Shown here in pieces: positions 35,627 through 44,402 of a stretch of DNA of 52,347 nucleotides. Below the pieces are notes generated by a model. It worked only from the letters and a program-made list of their open reading frames with translations. It did no database searches and was not told the DNA's origin. Each line of letters opens with the position of its first letter. The stretch's first letter is position 1. The DNA lies in assembly GCA_031553755.1 (NCBI GenBank), contig JAVBKZ010000062.1, forward strand, positions 1 through 52,347, written 5' to 3'. Source of the stretch: JAIRVZ01 sp031553755 (lineage in GTDB: Bacteria > Bacteroidota > Bacteroidia > Bacteroidales > Azobacteroidaceae). A program made the translations under genes and the position numbers.

Positions 35627-37918
35627 ATGATACAACATAAAATATTTACTTTTCTGATAGCGTTTTCTTTGCTGGGAATCTTAACCATAGGTTGCAATGA
35701 AAACCAATCGGAAGAAGTAAGTGTCGAAAGTATAACATTGAATGAAACCCTTAGTAATGGGGTCACATTAAGCGTTGGTTCATCTCTTTATATATCATCT
35801 AAAGTGACTATTTCTCCTAAAAATGCAACCAACAAAGCTGAAAAATATTTTTCATCTAATGTAGAGGTTGCTACAGTAAATGATGCAGGGAAGCTAACAG
35901 CTAAAGGCTTGGGAACTTCTCAGATCACGATCTCTGTGGGAGGAAAAAGTGTTGAATTTACATTGACTGTTGTCGAGAAAATCATTGTTAAAGCTACCAA
36001 AATAGAATTATCCGCGGAAAGTATGTCTCTACCGGTTGGAGAAAATTACGACCTGCTTTCAAAGATAGTGCTCACTCCGCTTAATGCAAACGATGGATTG
36101 GATTACAATTCTTCTGAACCGACTATTGTATCAGTCAATGAAGAAGGTATTCTTAATGCAATTGCTTTAGGAACTGCTATCATAACAGTGGCGTCTAAAA
36201 GTGATTCTTCTATTAAAGACGAAATATTGGTAACGACAATTAGTTATAACGCCAATCTCAAAATTACACCTATCGCAGAACTTAATCAGGGAACTTCAAC
36301 TGTTAATTCTCACGCGGATGTCACTTCCCGTTCATCTCTTAAAATGGATTTCAGAAGTTATGTCGACTTGGGAAAAAGCGAAATCGGGGTAGATAATCCC
36401 AATTATCCACGAGTTAAACGGTTGATGAATGGGAGTTACATCATGTTCTTCCATAATAATCAGATTGGAGCGAGTTGCTCTTATGCAACCAGTCAGGATC
36501 TTAAAACATGGACCTCCAAAGGAACAATATTTAAGAACTACAGCATTACCGATAGTGATGGGCAAGCAAATGAACGGCGTTTTTCCAACTGCGATGCCTT
36601 GGTGCTTTCAAATGGCGACATTATCGCGGTAGCGTCTTATCGTGCCAATACTGGCTATAAAGAAAAGCCACTCGATGCCGGAATCATCATGAAACGCAGC
36701 ACAAATAATGGCGTCACATGGAGCAATCCGATAGAAATTTATAGAGGTATTAATTGGGAACCATATTTGTTGGAATTACCTTCCGGCGAGATTCAATGTT
36801 ATTTTACCGACAGCAATCGTACCAATATCGAATCAACCGACACGGGAACCGCGATGGTAGTCTCAAAAGATAACGGGAAAACATGGACGCCTTCGTTTGG
36901 AAGTGAACCCTATTATGTATTACGGACAAAATATACAAAAAGTGGGAAAACTTACTTCAACAATCAAATGCCGTCTGTTATCAAACTTGTTGGAAGTAAT
37001 GAACTTGCTGCAGCTTTAGAGGCCAACATCAATGGCTACCATATCTCATTTGCTTATTCAGGCGAAAGCGGAGAATGGAAACACCTCAAAGTAACGGAAG
37101 AAGGGCCATCCGATCGCAATGATTCGGCGTTTGAAGGATGCGCGCCCTATCTCGTACAATTTCCATCGGGTGAAACTGTGGTTTCATACAACAAATCATC
37201 TACCTATTATATGAAAATGGGCGATGCTAAGGCTCGTAATTTCAGGACAGAGACTTATGCTCCTTTTGCCGGAAAAGGTTATTGGGGTACAATGGAGGTG
37301 ATAGACAACCACAGGCTTGTAGGAGCTATGCCTAATACTGATGCCGGAAAGGTAATGCTCGCTCAATTTATTCTCAATCACCGGATTGCGGCTACATCTC
37401 GAACCGCAAATATAGATGGAAACAATTCGGAATGGAAGAATACCGACCATGCCATTTTTGTTGGCGACAAATCGCAGGCGCAAGCAACTCTCAGGTGTGC
37501 TTTTGACAATGAGAATGTATATTTTCTGGTAGAAGTGCTTGACAGGTATATGGATAAAAAAGATTACGCGGAGATTTGTCTGAGTCCGGCTACAGACAAC
37601 AATATTATAGCCAAGGATGCTTGCAAGATAAGAGTAGCGTATGATGGTATAAGAAGCGCTGAAATTTATAATAGCAGTTGGATCAGTTCCAATTTAGGAG
37701 CATCGGTAAATACATCATACAAAGGTTCGATTTCCAATGACAGTGATGTAGATTACGGATATATTGCGGAAATTTCAATCCCGCGTTCAAAACTTAACAT
37801 CAAAGCGGGAGAGTTACTCGTCAATTTTTCCATATCTGACAGTTTAGGTGGTGAAGATGCTATCTCCAACACCGGATTGAAAAGTATGGCAAAATGGATT
37901 CCAATCACCGGATTATAA
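35627..37918 (+). CDS. Surface lipoprotein with Big2 domains, sialidase-like propeller and C-terminal CBM9/DOMON-like domain
   Basis: A 763-residue protein with a lipoprotein signal (Cys 23 in GILTIGCNEN). Two bacterial Ig-like (Big2) domains follow (about 31-118 and 120-205, each with the ...VNxxGxLxAxxLGTxxITV pattern). Residues 225-585 form a sialidase/BNR-type propeller (SYATSQDLKTWTS, MKRSTNNGVTWSNP, VVSKDNGKTWTP are Asp-box-like turns), as in GH33 and GH93 exo-glycosidases. The last part (about 590-763, TANIDGNNSEWKNTDHAIFV...) resembles the CBM9/DOMON-type beta-sandwich. It is the only obvious lipoprotein in the block and would be anchored at the cell surface. The substrate is unknown: sialic acid, arabinan and other exo-activities are all possible for this fold. 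Confidence 0.78.
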   Translation: MIQHKIFTFLIAFSLLGILTIGCNENQSEEVSVESITLNETLSNGVTLSVGSSLYISSKVTISPKNATNKAEKYFSSNVEVATVNDAGKLTAKGLGTSQITISVGGKSVEFTLTVVEKIIVKATKIELSAESMSLPVGENYDLLSKIVLTPLNANDGLDYNSSEPTIVSVNEEGILNAIALGTAIITVASKSDSSIKDEILVTTISYNANLKITPIAELNQGTSTVNSHADVTSRSSLKMDFRSYVDLGKSEIGVDNPNYPRVKRLMNGSYIMFFHNNQIGASCSYATSQDLKTWTSKGTIFKNYSITDSDGQANERRFSNCDALVLSNGDIIAVASYRANTGYKEKPLDAGIIMKRSTNNGVTWSNPIEIYRGINWEPYLLELPSGEIQCYFTDSNRTNIESTDTGTAMVVSKDNGKTWTPSFGSEPYYVLRTKYTKSGKTYFNNQMPSVIKLVGSNELAAALEANINGYHISFAYSGESGEWKHLKVTEEGPSDRNDSAFEGCAPYLVQFPSGETVVSYNKSSTYYMKMGDAKARNFRTETYAPFAGKGYWGTMEVIDNHRLVGAMPNTDAGKVMLAQFILNHRIAATSRTANIDGNNSEWKNTDHAIFVGDKSQAQATLRCAFDNENVYFLVEVLDRYMDKKDYAEICLSPATDNNIIAKDACKIRVAYDGIRSAEIYNSSWISSNLGASVNTSYKGSISNDSDVDYGYIAEISIPRSKLNIKAGELLVNFSISDSLGGEDAISNTGLKSMAKWIPITGL

Positions 37919-37985
37919 AACTTATTTAAGAATTTTAAAAACTAATGTTATATTTTTTATTAACTTTTTTAATGCAAATTATTTT

Positions 37986-39893
37986 ATGAAAAAGAAAAAT
38001 TTACAAGGAATGTTTTTGTTTTTAATCGCTTTGTTTTTTACAGGGCAAAGTGTTTCCGCGCAAACATGGGATATTCTTAACAAATCTATGGGGCCTGATT
38101 ACACAAGTGCCACCGGTGGTGTTTGGTATAAACCCCAAGCAGCTGGGGTAATAACACAAGAAACCGGTTATGTAAACTTTAAAAAAGTTACAGGGGTTCT
38201 TGGCTGGACATGGTTAAAGCCTAATCCAGCATTTGCCAATTTGACTTCCGGTACAGCTTACAGTGTTGAAGTGAAAGTGCGTGTAAATGCTTCCGGTACT
38301 ACTAGTACTAATGAAGCAAATCAGATTTCGCTTCGACTGCAAGGGTCTTCTAATCTCATCGCGCCTATTTTTCTCAAATATGGTAATGGAGTAACTGGCG
38401 GATCAGTTACCACTGTAGTTAATGGTACAAATGCATATACTCTAAACACATCAGAATGGCAGATTTATCGTTTTGTTCTTCATGCCGATCATTTAAAATA
38501 CGATGTTTATGTTGCTGGTGTGGAAGAACCTATTTTCGAAAATATAGCAATAACTTCTAAATCCTCTGAATCCAATGGGGTATATTTTGGAGCCGAAACA
38601 AATTATTATTGTGATATGGATATCGAATATGCGAAAGTGGGAACAGGCGATTTTTATTACAAACCGAGAATCAGTAATCCGGTGATTTTGAGTTCCGAAG
38701 GTCACATGAAAGGTAACAATGTTACTAACATTACAGTAACCGCCAATACGGTTGGGCTGAATGGCGAGCAAGTAATGTTTTCGCTTGTTGATGGGAGCAA
38801 TATTGCTGTAACGGATGTAACCTCTCAAACAATAACTGTAGCAAACAATGTGGCAGTTGCGACTCTCACAATTCCAGCCAATGTTCCTGCCGGACAATAC
38901 AAAGTTAAAGTTAACGCGACAGGACAAGTCGGAGGAGTTGATGTAACGCCAAAAACATCTCCGTACACCATTGCTCCTACTTCAGAATGGGATATGGTGG
39001 ATAAAACCATGACCGCGTGGAATGCCGGTAATTATCTCGATAAACCTTGGGTATCTTATGTAGGATCTAATCTGACAGGCGGAGCGGATCGTTATTCTTT
39101 TACGCAAGAAAACGGTTATGTGAATCTGACAAAAACGTATTGCACAGCCAACTCTAATAGTCTTACGTTATCTACCCCAAATATTTTGATCTCAACAAAT
39201 ACCCCTTATACCGTCGAATACAAAGCGCGTATAAATCCGATAGATAAAGGAGCATTTCCCGATGTAAGCGGAGCCGGTAAGGAGATGAACTGGCTTTCGG
39301 TAAGGATCGAAAATACGACTTCAGCTCTTTATTTCGCGTATGATGCCGATGGTAATGGATATGTTACTTTGAATTCCAATATTCTTGCTGCAACCCCAGC
39401 AGAAAAAATAGCGGTAAATATTGGAGAATGGAATCTTTATCGTTTTGTTTTATCTGCCGATCGTACAACATTCGACCTCTACGTTAATGGTACTATTGTA
39501 TTCGACGATAAGCCGACAACTTCTACAACAGGCACCAATATTTTGAGTTTAGGTGCAGGAGGATGGGATCGTTGCAACATGGATGTTGAATACGCCAAAA
39601 TGGGAACAGGCGATTTAGGTCCAGGAACTCCGACTTCGGTTGTCTTGCCTGTATCTAAAGGAATATCTATATATCCTTCGGTAGTGAAAAGTGGTGAGAA
39701 ACTGACGATTAACGCTGAAAACGCGGATAAATTATTGGTAGAAATTATTGATTTGTCAGGAAACAGAATATCCTCAACAAAGATAAATAATTCGTTTGGT
39801 GAAATTCAAACTCCGGCTACTTCTGGTTTATATTTTGTAAAAGTAACGACAAATGAAAATCAGGTAAGTGTCTTAAAAGTAATTGTGAAATAA
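37986..39893 (+). CDS. Secreted two-module protein with Ig-like linker, no catalytic domain, T9SS-like tail
   Basis: A 635-residue protein: signal peptide (1-25, ending QSVSAQ), a WDILNKSM module (27-218), an Ig-like linker (about 225-332), a WDMVDKTM module (about 334-548) and a sorting tail (555-635, IYPSVVKSGEKL...VK). The second module keeps the closing NMDVEYAKMGTG; the first ends DMDIEYAKVGTG. The arrangement module-linker-module equals the N-terminal half of the propeller paralog at 23406 without its enzyme domain, so it may have arisen by deletion of the propeller. The tail belongs to the same type as the three propeller paralogs. Probable role: extracellular glycan binding. Confidence 0.68.
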   Translation: MKKKNLQGMFLFLIALFFTGQSVSAQTWDILNKSMGPDYTSATGGVWYKPQAAGVITQETGYVNFKKVTGVLGWTWLKPNPAFANLTSGTAYSVEVKVRVNASGTTSTNEANQISLRLQGSSNLIAPIFLKYGNGVTGGSVTTVVNGTNAYTLNTSEWQIYRFVLHADHLKYDVYVAGVEEPIFENIAITSKSSESNGVYFGAETNYYCDMDIEYAKVGTGDFYYKPRISNPVILSSEGHMKGNNVTNITVTANTVGLNGEQVMFSLVDGSNIAVTDVTSQTITVANNVAVATLTIPANVPAGQYKVKVNATGQVGGVDVTPKTSPYTIAPTSEWDMVDKTMTAWNAGNYLDKPWVSYVGSNLTGGADRYSFTQENGYVNLTKTYCTANSNSLTLSTPNILISTNTPYTVEYKARINPIDKGAFPDVSGAGKEMNWLSVRIENTTSALYFAYDADGNGYVTLNSNILAATPAEKIAVNIGEWNLYRFVLSADRTTFDLYVNGTIVFDDKPTTSTTGTNILSLGAGGWDRCNMDVEYAKMGTGDLGPGTPTSVVLPVSKGISIYPSVVKSGEKLTINAENADKLLVEIIDLSGNRISSTKINNSFGEIQTPATSGLYFVKVTTNENQVSVLKVIVK

Positions 39894-39908
39894 TTCTGAA
39901 TCTATACT

Positions 39909-39941
39909 AACTCTAACAGGGTTCAAAACCCTGTTAGAGTT
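39909..39941. repeat. Intercistronic palindrome, AACTCTAACAGGGTT type (third copy in the block)
   Basis: AACTCTAACAGGGTT (39909-39923) and AACCCTGTTAGAGTT (39927-39941) form a perfect 15-bp stem with a 3-base loop, 15 bases after the stop codon of the preceding gene. It marks the boundary between the binding-protein gene and the first esterase gene. Confidence 0.8.
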
Positions 39942-39971
39942 TATAAACTTCGCCTGATAAATTAATTACGC

Positions 39972-41999
39972 ATGAAAAAATATACTTTTATTATTACATT
40001 AATTCTGTTTTCTTGCAATTTACTATCTGCCCAAACATGGGATATAATAGATAAATCCATGTCGGCATGGAATGTAAATGGAGGCAATACCAACAACAAA
40101 GCATGGAAAACATCTCAAAGTGGATCGGGTATAACCGTTAAGCAAGAAGCAAGCCATGTAAATATTACGAAAACGAATATTGCCGCAACCAATAACTATG
40201 CGTTTTTAATACCGGAAGCCCTTACTTTATCTCCCTATACCGCTTATTCTATCGCGGTAAAAGCACGCGTAAATCCAATAAATAAAACAACCTATCCTGA
40301 TACTAAAGATAACTTTGAATCAAATCAAATTTCTGCCCGGTTGAACAAAAAAAACTTGGCTATCCACCTCAAATATGGTGATGAAAACAACGGATACATC
40401 TGTATTACGGCAGCCTCAACCCATGAAGATAAAGACAAATACAAAATAAATACTTCCGAATGGCATGTGTACCGCTTTGTTTTACATGCCGATAATTCGA
40501 AATACGATGTGTATGTTGATGAAATCGAAGACCCTATATTTGAAAATGTACCGACAACATCAATGGATGGAACAAACATCCTGCGTTTGGGAGCCGAATC
40601 TACTCATCGCTGCAATATGGACATCGAATATGCTAAAATGGGTACAGGCGCTTTCTATTCAAAACCTAAAATAGTATCGGTGGTTTTAAACGCTGAAGGT
40701 CAAGCCGAAGAATATTCAAAAACAATTACAGCTACAGTCTACACCGTAGCGATCAACGATAACGAAAAATTACTGGTTTCATTGGTTGACGGCGAAGGTA
40801 AAACTGTGGTTAATGCCATAGAAACTACTGTTGTACAAAACAAAGCGGTAACTAATTTTACCATTCCGGCAGGATTGCCAAGAGGAAAATACTTCGTAAA
40901 AGCATCCGCGCCTAACGGAAAAATAGGTGGTATTAACGCGATTCCTCAAACAGCGGAATATCGAATCACAGTTTCAGCGTTTGAAGGAAAAAATCTGGCA
41001 ACCTTTGGAAACAGCATAACTTCAGCGGCAAACAGTTGGGCTTATCATGTACAAAAAAATCTACGTTTTGCAAACCTGTATAATGGAGCAATATCTGCTG
41101 CCATCTGGTACAAACGGGAACGGGTTGTAGCCGGTCAAACAATATGGACACAAAATTATTACGATACTGATTTCGCGGGTATAAGCAGCGTCGCGCCAAC
41201 AGGCGAAAATGTGTTGGAACACCAAAGGCGTATCAATAACTGCGCTATTGTGCATTTACAAAAATATTTCATTGAATTAGATAAAAAAACGGCTCCAACA
41301 CCTGATGTTATCATTTTTTCGTATGGAACAAATGACGAACTTTTCGATTACACAATGGGAACAGCGGAAGACGCCTTGAAAGAAAAAGAATTAAGCAAGG
41401 TAAATATATTTACGATGGCAGGCGCGGTAAGATGGAGTATAGATACATTGCAAATAAAATTTCCTAATGCGAAAATATATGTAGCGCTACCCTTACAATC
41501 GTCAAGAGAAGGAAAAAATGACGGTAATTTGAAAAAAATGGAGATAATAAAAAAGATATGCGATGCCAGGTCGGTTCCTTATTTCGATTGTTTTTACGAG
41601 TCGGGAATTAATATGGAAAACCTAACAACATATATGGGAGATGGACTTCATCCGAATGAAGCGGGAAAAGTGGTTCATGGAGAATACATAACTAAAAAAT
41701 TGGAAGAAGTAGCGAGCAATAGTCAATCTAATGATATTCGGAATGTTGTTACTGAGAAAGAAATATCCATTTCTACCAATATATTGAATACAGGTCAAAA
41801 TTTATCTGTAAAATCCCTCACAAATAAATCTTCTTTGTCAAAAGTCGCGCTTTACGGCATAGCCGGTAATGAAGTTTCCCGTAAATCTATTTCAGGAAAT
41901 GAATATACATTTCAGGCGCCAACTACATCCGGTTTATATGTAATGACTGTAAATTTGGATAACAATACATCAAAGGCATTTAAAATTTTAGTAAAATAA
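39972..41999 (+). CDS. Secreted SGNH esterase with N-terminal WDIIDK module and T9SS-like tail (paralog 1)
   Basis: A 675-residue protein: signal peptide (1-22), a WDIIDKSM module (about 23-228), an Ig-like linker (233-335), an SGNH/GDSL hydrolase domain (about 336-580) and a sorting tail (600-675). The hydrolase shows block I (FGNSIT, nucleophile Ser 348), the GTND block (SYGTNDE) and block V GDGLHPNE (catalytic Asp 557, His 560). Such enzymes remove acetyl or other ester groups from polysaccharides, as in rhamnogalacturonan or xylan acetylesterases. Two paralogs follow, at 42007 and 46615. The next gene starts 7 bp after its stop. The ester group and the sugar cannot be read from the sequence. 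Confidence 0.83.
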   Translation: MKKYTFIITLILFSCNLLSAQTWDIIDKSMSAWNVNGGNTNNKAWKTSQSGSGITVKQEASHVNITKTNIAATNNYAFLIPEALTLSPYTAYSIAVKARVNPINKTTYPDTKDNFESNQISARLNKKNLAIHLKYGDENNGYICITAASTHEDKDKYKINTSEWHVYRFVLHADNSKYDVYVDEIEDPIFENVPTTSMDGTNILRLGAESTHRCNMDIEYAKMGTGAFYSKPKIVSVVLNAEGQAEEYSKTITATVYTVAINDNEKLLVSLVDGEGKTVVNAIETTVVQNKAVTNFTIPAGLPRGKYFVKASAPNGKIGGINAIPQTAEYRITVSAFEGKNLATFGNSITSAANSWAYHVQKNLRFANLYNGAISAAIWYKRERVVAGQTIWTQNYYDTDFAGISSVAPTGENVLEHQRRINNCAIVHLQKYFIELDKKTAPTPDVIIFSYGTNDELFDYTMGTAEDALKEKELSKVNIFTMAGAVRWSIDTLQIKFPNAKIYVALPLQSSREGKNDGNLKKMEIIKKICDARSVPYFDCFYESGINMENLTTYMGDGLHPNEAGKVVHGEYITKKLEEVASNSQSNDIRNVVTEKEISISTNILNTGQNLSVKSLTNKSSLSKVALYGIAGNEVSRKSISGNEYTFQAPTTSGLYVMTVNLDNNTSKAFKILVK

Positions 42000-42006
42000 C
42001 AATACG

Positions 42007-44115
42007 ATGAGAAAAATTAATTTACTCTATATACTCTCTTTAGTTTCTGTTTTCTTTTTCACAGCACAAAAAGTGTCTGCCGGGGATGAAGATCTTACCA
42101 ATTTAATTGTCAACAATGATTTTGAGTTGGCTGTAGATGCAAACTGTAATGTAGTGCCAATTACCGCGGATATGGACGGATGGAGAAGTAATGCTTGGCG
42201 GCCATCATTATCAAAATGTACGGAACAGAATCACCAGTTTTATGGATGGAAATGGGTGATGGGTAATGGAATTGAAGGCTTTGGTACTGCAAACGCTTTT
42301 ACTGTCGGAAGTGATTCTCAAGGGATGAACAAAGATGCAGATCCAATAACAACCATGCATGGCGATTGGATTTGTTGGATTGGAAGTAATACGTTTACTC
42401 TTCCTGATGGAATTGCCGAATTGTACCAAACTATTAACGGATTATCAGCCGGTACCTATAAAGTACAATGCCGTTTGGCAGTAGGTGAAAGACGAACAAG
42501 TCAACGTTTGTTCGCGAAAAGCAACAACAATATTGCTGTTCAATATCATGGTACCGAAACTCAATATGCTTCAAATAAAACAGAAGGTGAAACCGCGACT
42601 TTCGCCAACTGGCCTAATGGAGAAAAGAACTTACAGGAAATGGAAGTTAATATTACCATTGAAGAAAATGCTCCATTAACAATCGGAATTCGTACAGGTA
42701 ACATAAAAGGCGATGGAACTAAAGCTGCGGCGGCTGGCGCTTTTTGGGGTTGGTTCAAAACGGATTATTTCCGTCTTACAAAAATAGATACATCTCCAAG
42801 GCCTAAAATTGAATCGCTCACTTTGAGTTCTTGCAGCCACATGGAAAAGAATACAAAAACGATTACCGTTACAGTTAACACTACCTTAATTAATAATGAA
42901 AAACTGTTGATTTCATTGGTCGATGATGAAGATAATATGGTGGTTAACGCGACGGAAGCAGTTGTTTCACAAGACAAAGCTAAAGTAAACTTTATAATTC
43001 CGGCTTCAGTACCCAAAGGAGAATATTTTGTAAAAGTCGCCGTGCCTAATGGAAAAATTGGCGACATCAATGTAGCTCCTAAAAAAGTAGAATATCTAAT
43101 TACAAGTTCTCATTTTGTAGGTAAAAACCTAATAACCTTTGGAAACAGTATAACAGCCGCGCAAAACAGTTGGGCTTATCAAACATCTCAAAAATTAGGT
43201 TTTGCTAATTTATACAACGGAGCTGTCGGTGGGGCTATTTGGTATCAACGAGCCAGATTAGCCCAGGACGGCGATAGTATATGGACACAAAATTATGCTG
43301 ATCTTAACTTTGCAGGCATGAGTAATGAGACCAATGTGGACCGTGCTTCATTTCAACGAATTATCAATAATTGCGCCGTAGTTCATATCCAAAAATATTT
43401 GGTTGAAAAAACTAATGCGTCTCCTGATTATGCAATTCTGTCTTATGGAACAAATGACCTTGCAACGTCGACAATGGGAAATGTAGAGCAAACGATGTCG
43501 AAAACATTAGATGAAGTCGATCTGTTTACGATGGCGGGAGCAATAAGATGGAGCATCGAAACTCTACGGACAAGATTCCCAAATTTGGTAATATATGTAG
43601 CGCTTCCTATTCAGGCGAAAGATGGAACTAAAAATAGTGATAATATAAAAAAGATAAAAATAATAAAAGGTATATGTGACGCGATGTCTGTTGTGTACTT
43701 TGATTGTTTCAATGAATCGGGAATTACAGCTACAAATCAAGCGACATATTTACGTGATGGATTGCATCCGAACGAAAGCGGACAAACAGTACATGCTGAA
43801 TATATAATAAAGAAATTGGAAAAAGCCATATCGTCCGGTCAATCTTCTTCGATACAAAAAAAAGTTATCAAAGAAGATATATCTATCTCGGCCAATGTCT
43901 TGAATATGGGTCAAAATCTGTCCATTAATTCTCTTACAAATGAATTTACTTTGTCAGAAGTGATACTTTATAATATCGCAGGCCGTGAAATTTATCGTAA
44001 ATCTATTTCAGGAAATGAATATACATTTCAAGCTCCAACTACATCCGGCCTATACGTAATGACTGTGAATTTGAATAACAATACATCAAAAGCATTTAAA
44101 ATTTTAGTAAAATAA
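42007..44115 (+). CDS. Secreted SGNH esterase with N-terminal NLIVNNDF module and T9SS-like tail (paralog 2)
   Basis: A 702-residue protein: signal peptide (1-25), an NLIVNNDF module (28-262), an Ig-like linker (265-370), an SGNH domain (372-612) and a sorting tail (625-702). Catalytic blocks are intact: FGNSIT (Ser 381), SYGTND and RDGLHPNE (Asp 584, His 587). Compared with paralogs 1 and 3, the N-terminal module has been replaced by the one found in the protein at 18761, and the DNA of that module is nearly identical to 18761-19540 over long runs, including the signal-peptide start. The esterase portion itself is more divergent (LGFANLYNGAVGGAIWYQRA). A clear case of domain exchange within the block. 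Confidence 0.83.
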   Translation: MRKINLLYILSLVSVFFFTAQKVSAGDEDLTNLIVNNDFELAVDANCNVVPITADMDGWRSNAWRPSLSKCTEQNHQFYGWKWVMGNGIEGFGTANAFTVGSDSQGMNKDADPITTMHGDWICWIGSNTFTLPDGIAELYQTINGLSAGTYKVQCRLAVGERRTSQRLFAKSNNNIAVQYHGTETQYASNKTEGETATFANWPNGEKNLQEMEVNITIEENAPLTIGIRTGNIKGDGTKAAAAGAFWGWFKTDYFRLTKIDTSPRPKIESLTLSSCSHMEKNTKTITVTVNTTLINNEKLLISLVDDEDNMVVNATEAVVSQDKAKVNFIIPASVPKGEYFVKVAVPNGKIGDINVAPKKVEYLITSSHFVGKNLITFGNSITAAQNSWAYQTSQKLGFANLYNGAVGGAIWYQRARLAQDGDSIWTQNYADLNFAGMSNETNVDRASFQRIINNCAVVHIQKYLVEKTNASPDYAILSYGTNDLATSTMGNVEQTMSKTLDEVDLFTMAGAIRWSIETLRTRFPNLVIYVALPIQAKDGTKNSDNIKKIKIIKGICDAMSVVYFDCFNESGITATNQATYLRDGLHPNESGQTVHAEYIIKKLEKAISSGQSSSIQKKVIKEDISISANVLNMGQNLSINSLTNEFTLSEVILYNIAGREIYRKSISGNEYTFQAPTTSGLYVMTVNLNNNTSKAFKILVK

Positions 44116-44402
44116 AAATATGAATATCCGTTATCTTACCGAATAAATTAAAAATCTAACTTGTCATTGCGGGCCTGACCCGCAATCTATTGATAATCAG
44201 CAATGTTTGATAAAAGATCCCGCATCAAGTGCGGGATGACAGAACGATTGGTAATTTATGGTAAGTGTGTCATCAAATTTAATCTATTTGTTTAATGTTT
44301 AATTATTTGGTTTTCAACGTTAAACAATTTCAAAATATGAATTAATTTTGAACAATTACTTATGAAGAAGTAATTGGTAATCTGTAACTTATTTCAAACG
44401 CC
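44116..44402. other. Gene-free gap with dispersed repeat and hairpins
   Basis: No coding region is visible in these 287 bp. Positions 44120-44242 carry a dispersed repeat (see the separate entry), after which the sequence is AT-rich with a possible promoter: TTTG at 44316-44319 and TAATTTTG at 44343-44350, 23 bases apart. This would allow the sulfatase gene and its two downstream neighbours to be transcribed separately from the earlier genes of the block. Confidence 0.5.
44120..44242. repeat. Dispersed repeat: ATGAATATCCGTTAT... plus TCATTGCGGG hairpins
   Basis: The stretch starts ATGAATATCCGTTATCTTAC, continues with TTGTCATTGCGGG, and contains two hairpins, TTGCGGGCCTGACCCGCAA and ATCCCGCATCAAGTGCGGGAT. 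It matches 52207-52347 in order and spacing (shared CCCGCAATCTATTGATAATC), and its first part also matches the ends of the unit at 12642-13027. Confidence 0.75.

Noticed and set aside
44120..44350. Small open reading frames in the repeat-bearing gap before the sulfatase
   Set aside because: They are short, fall within the repeat and its hairpins, and have no start signal or recognisable product.
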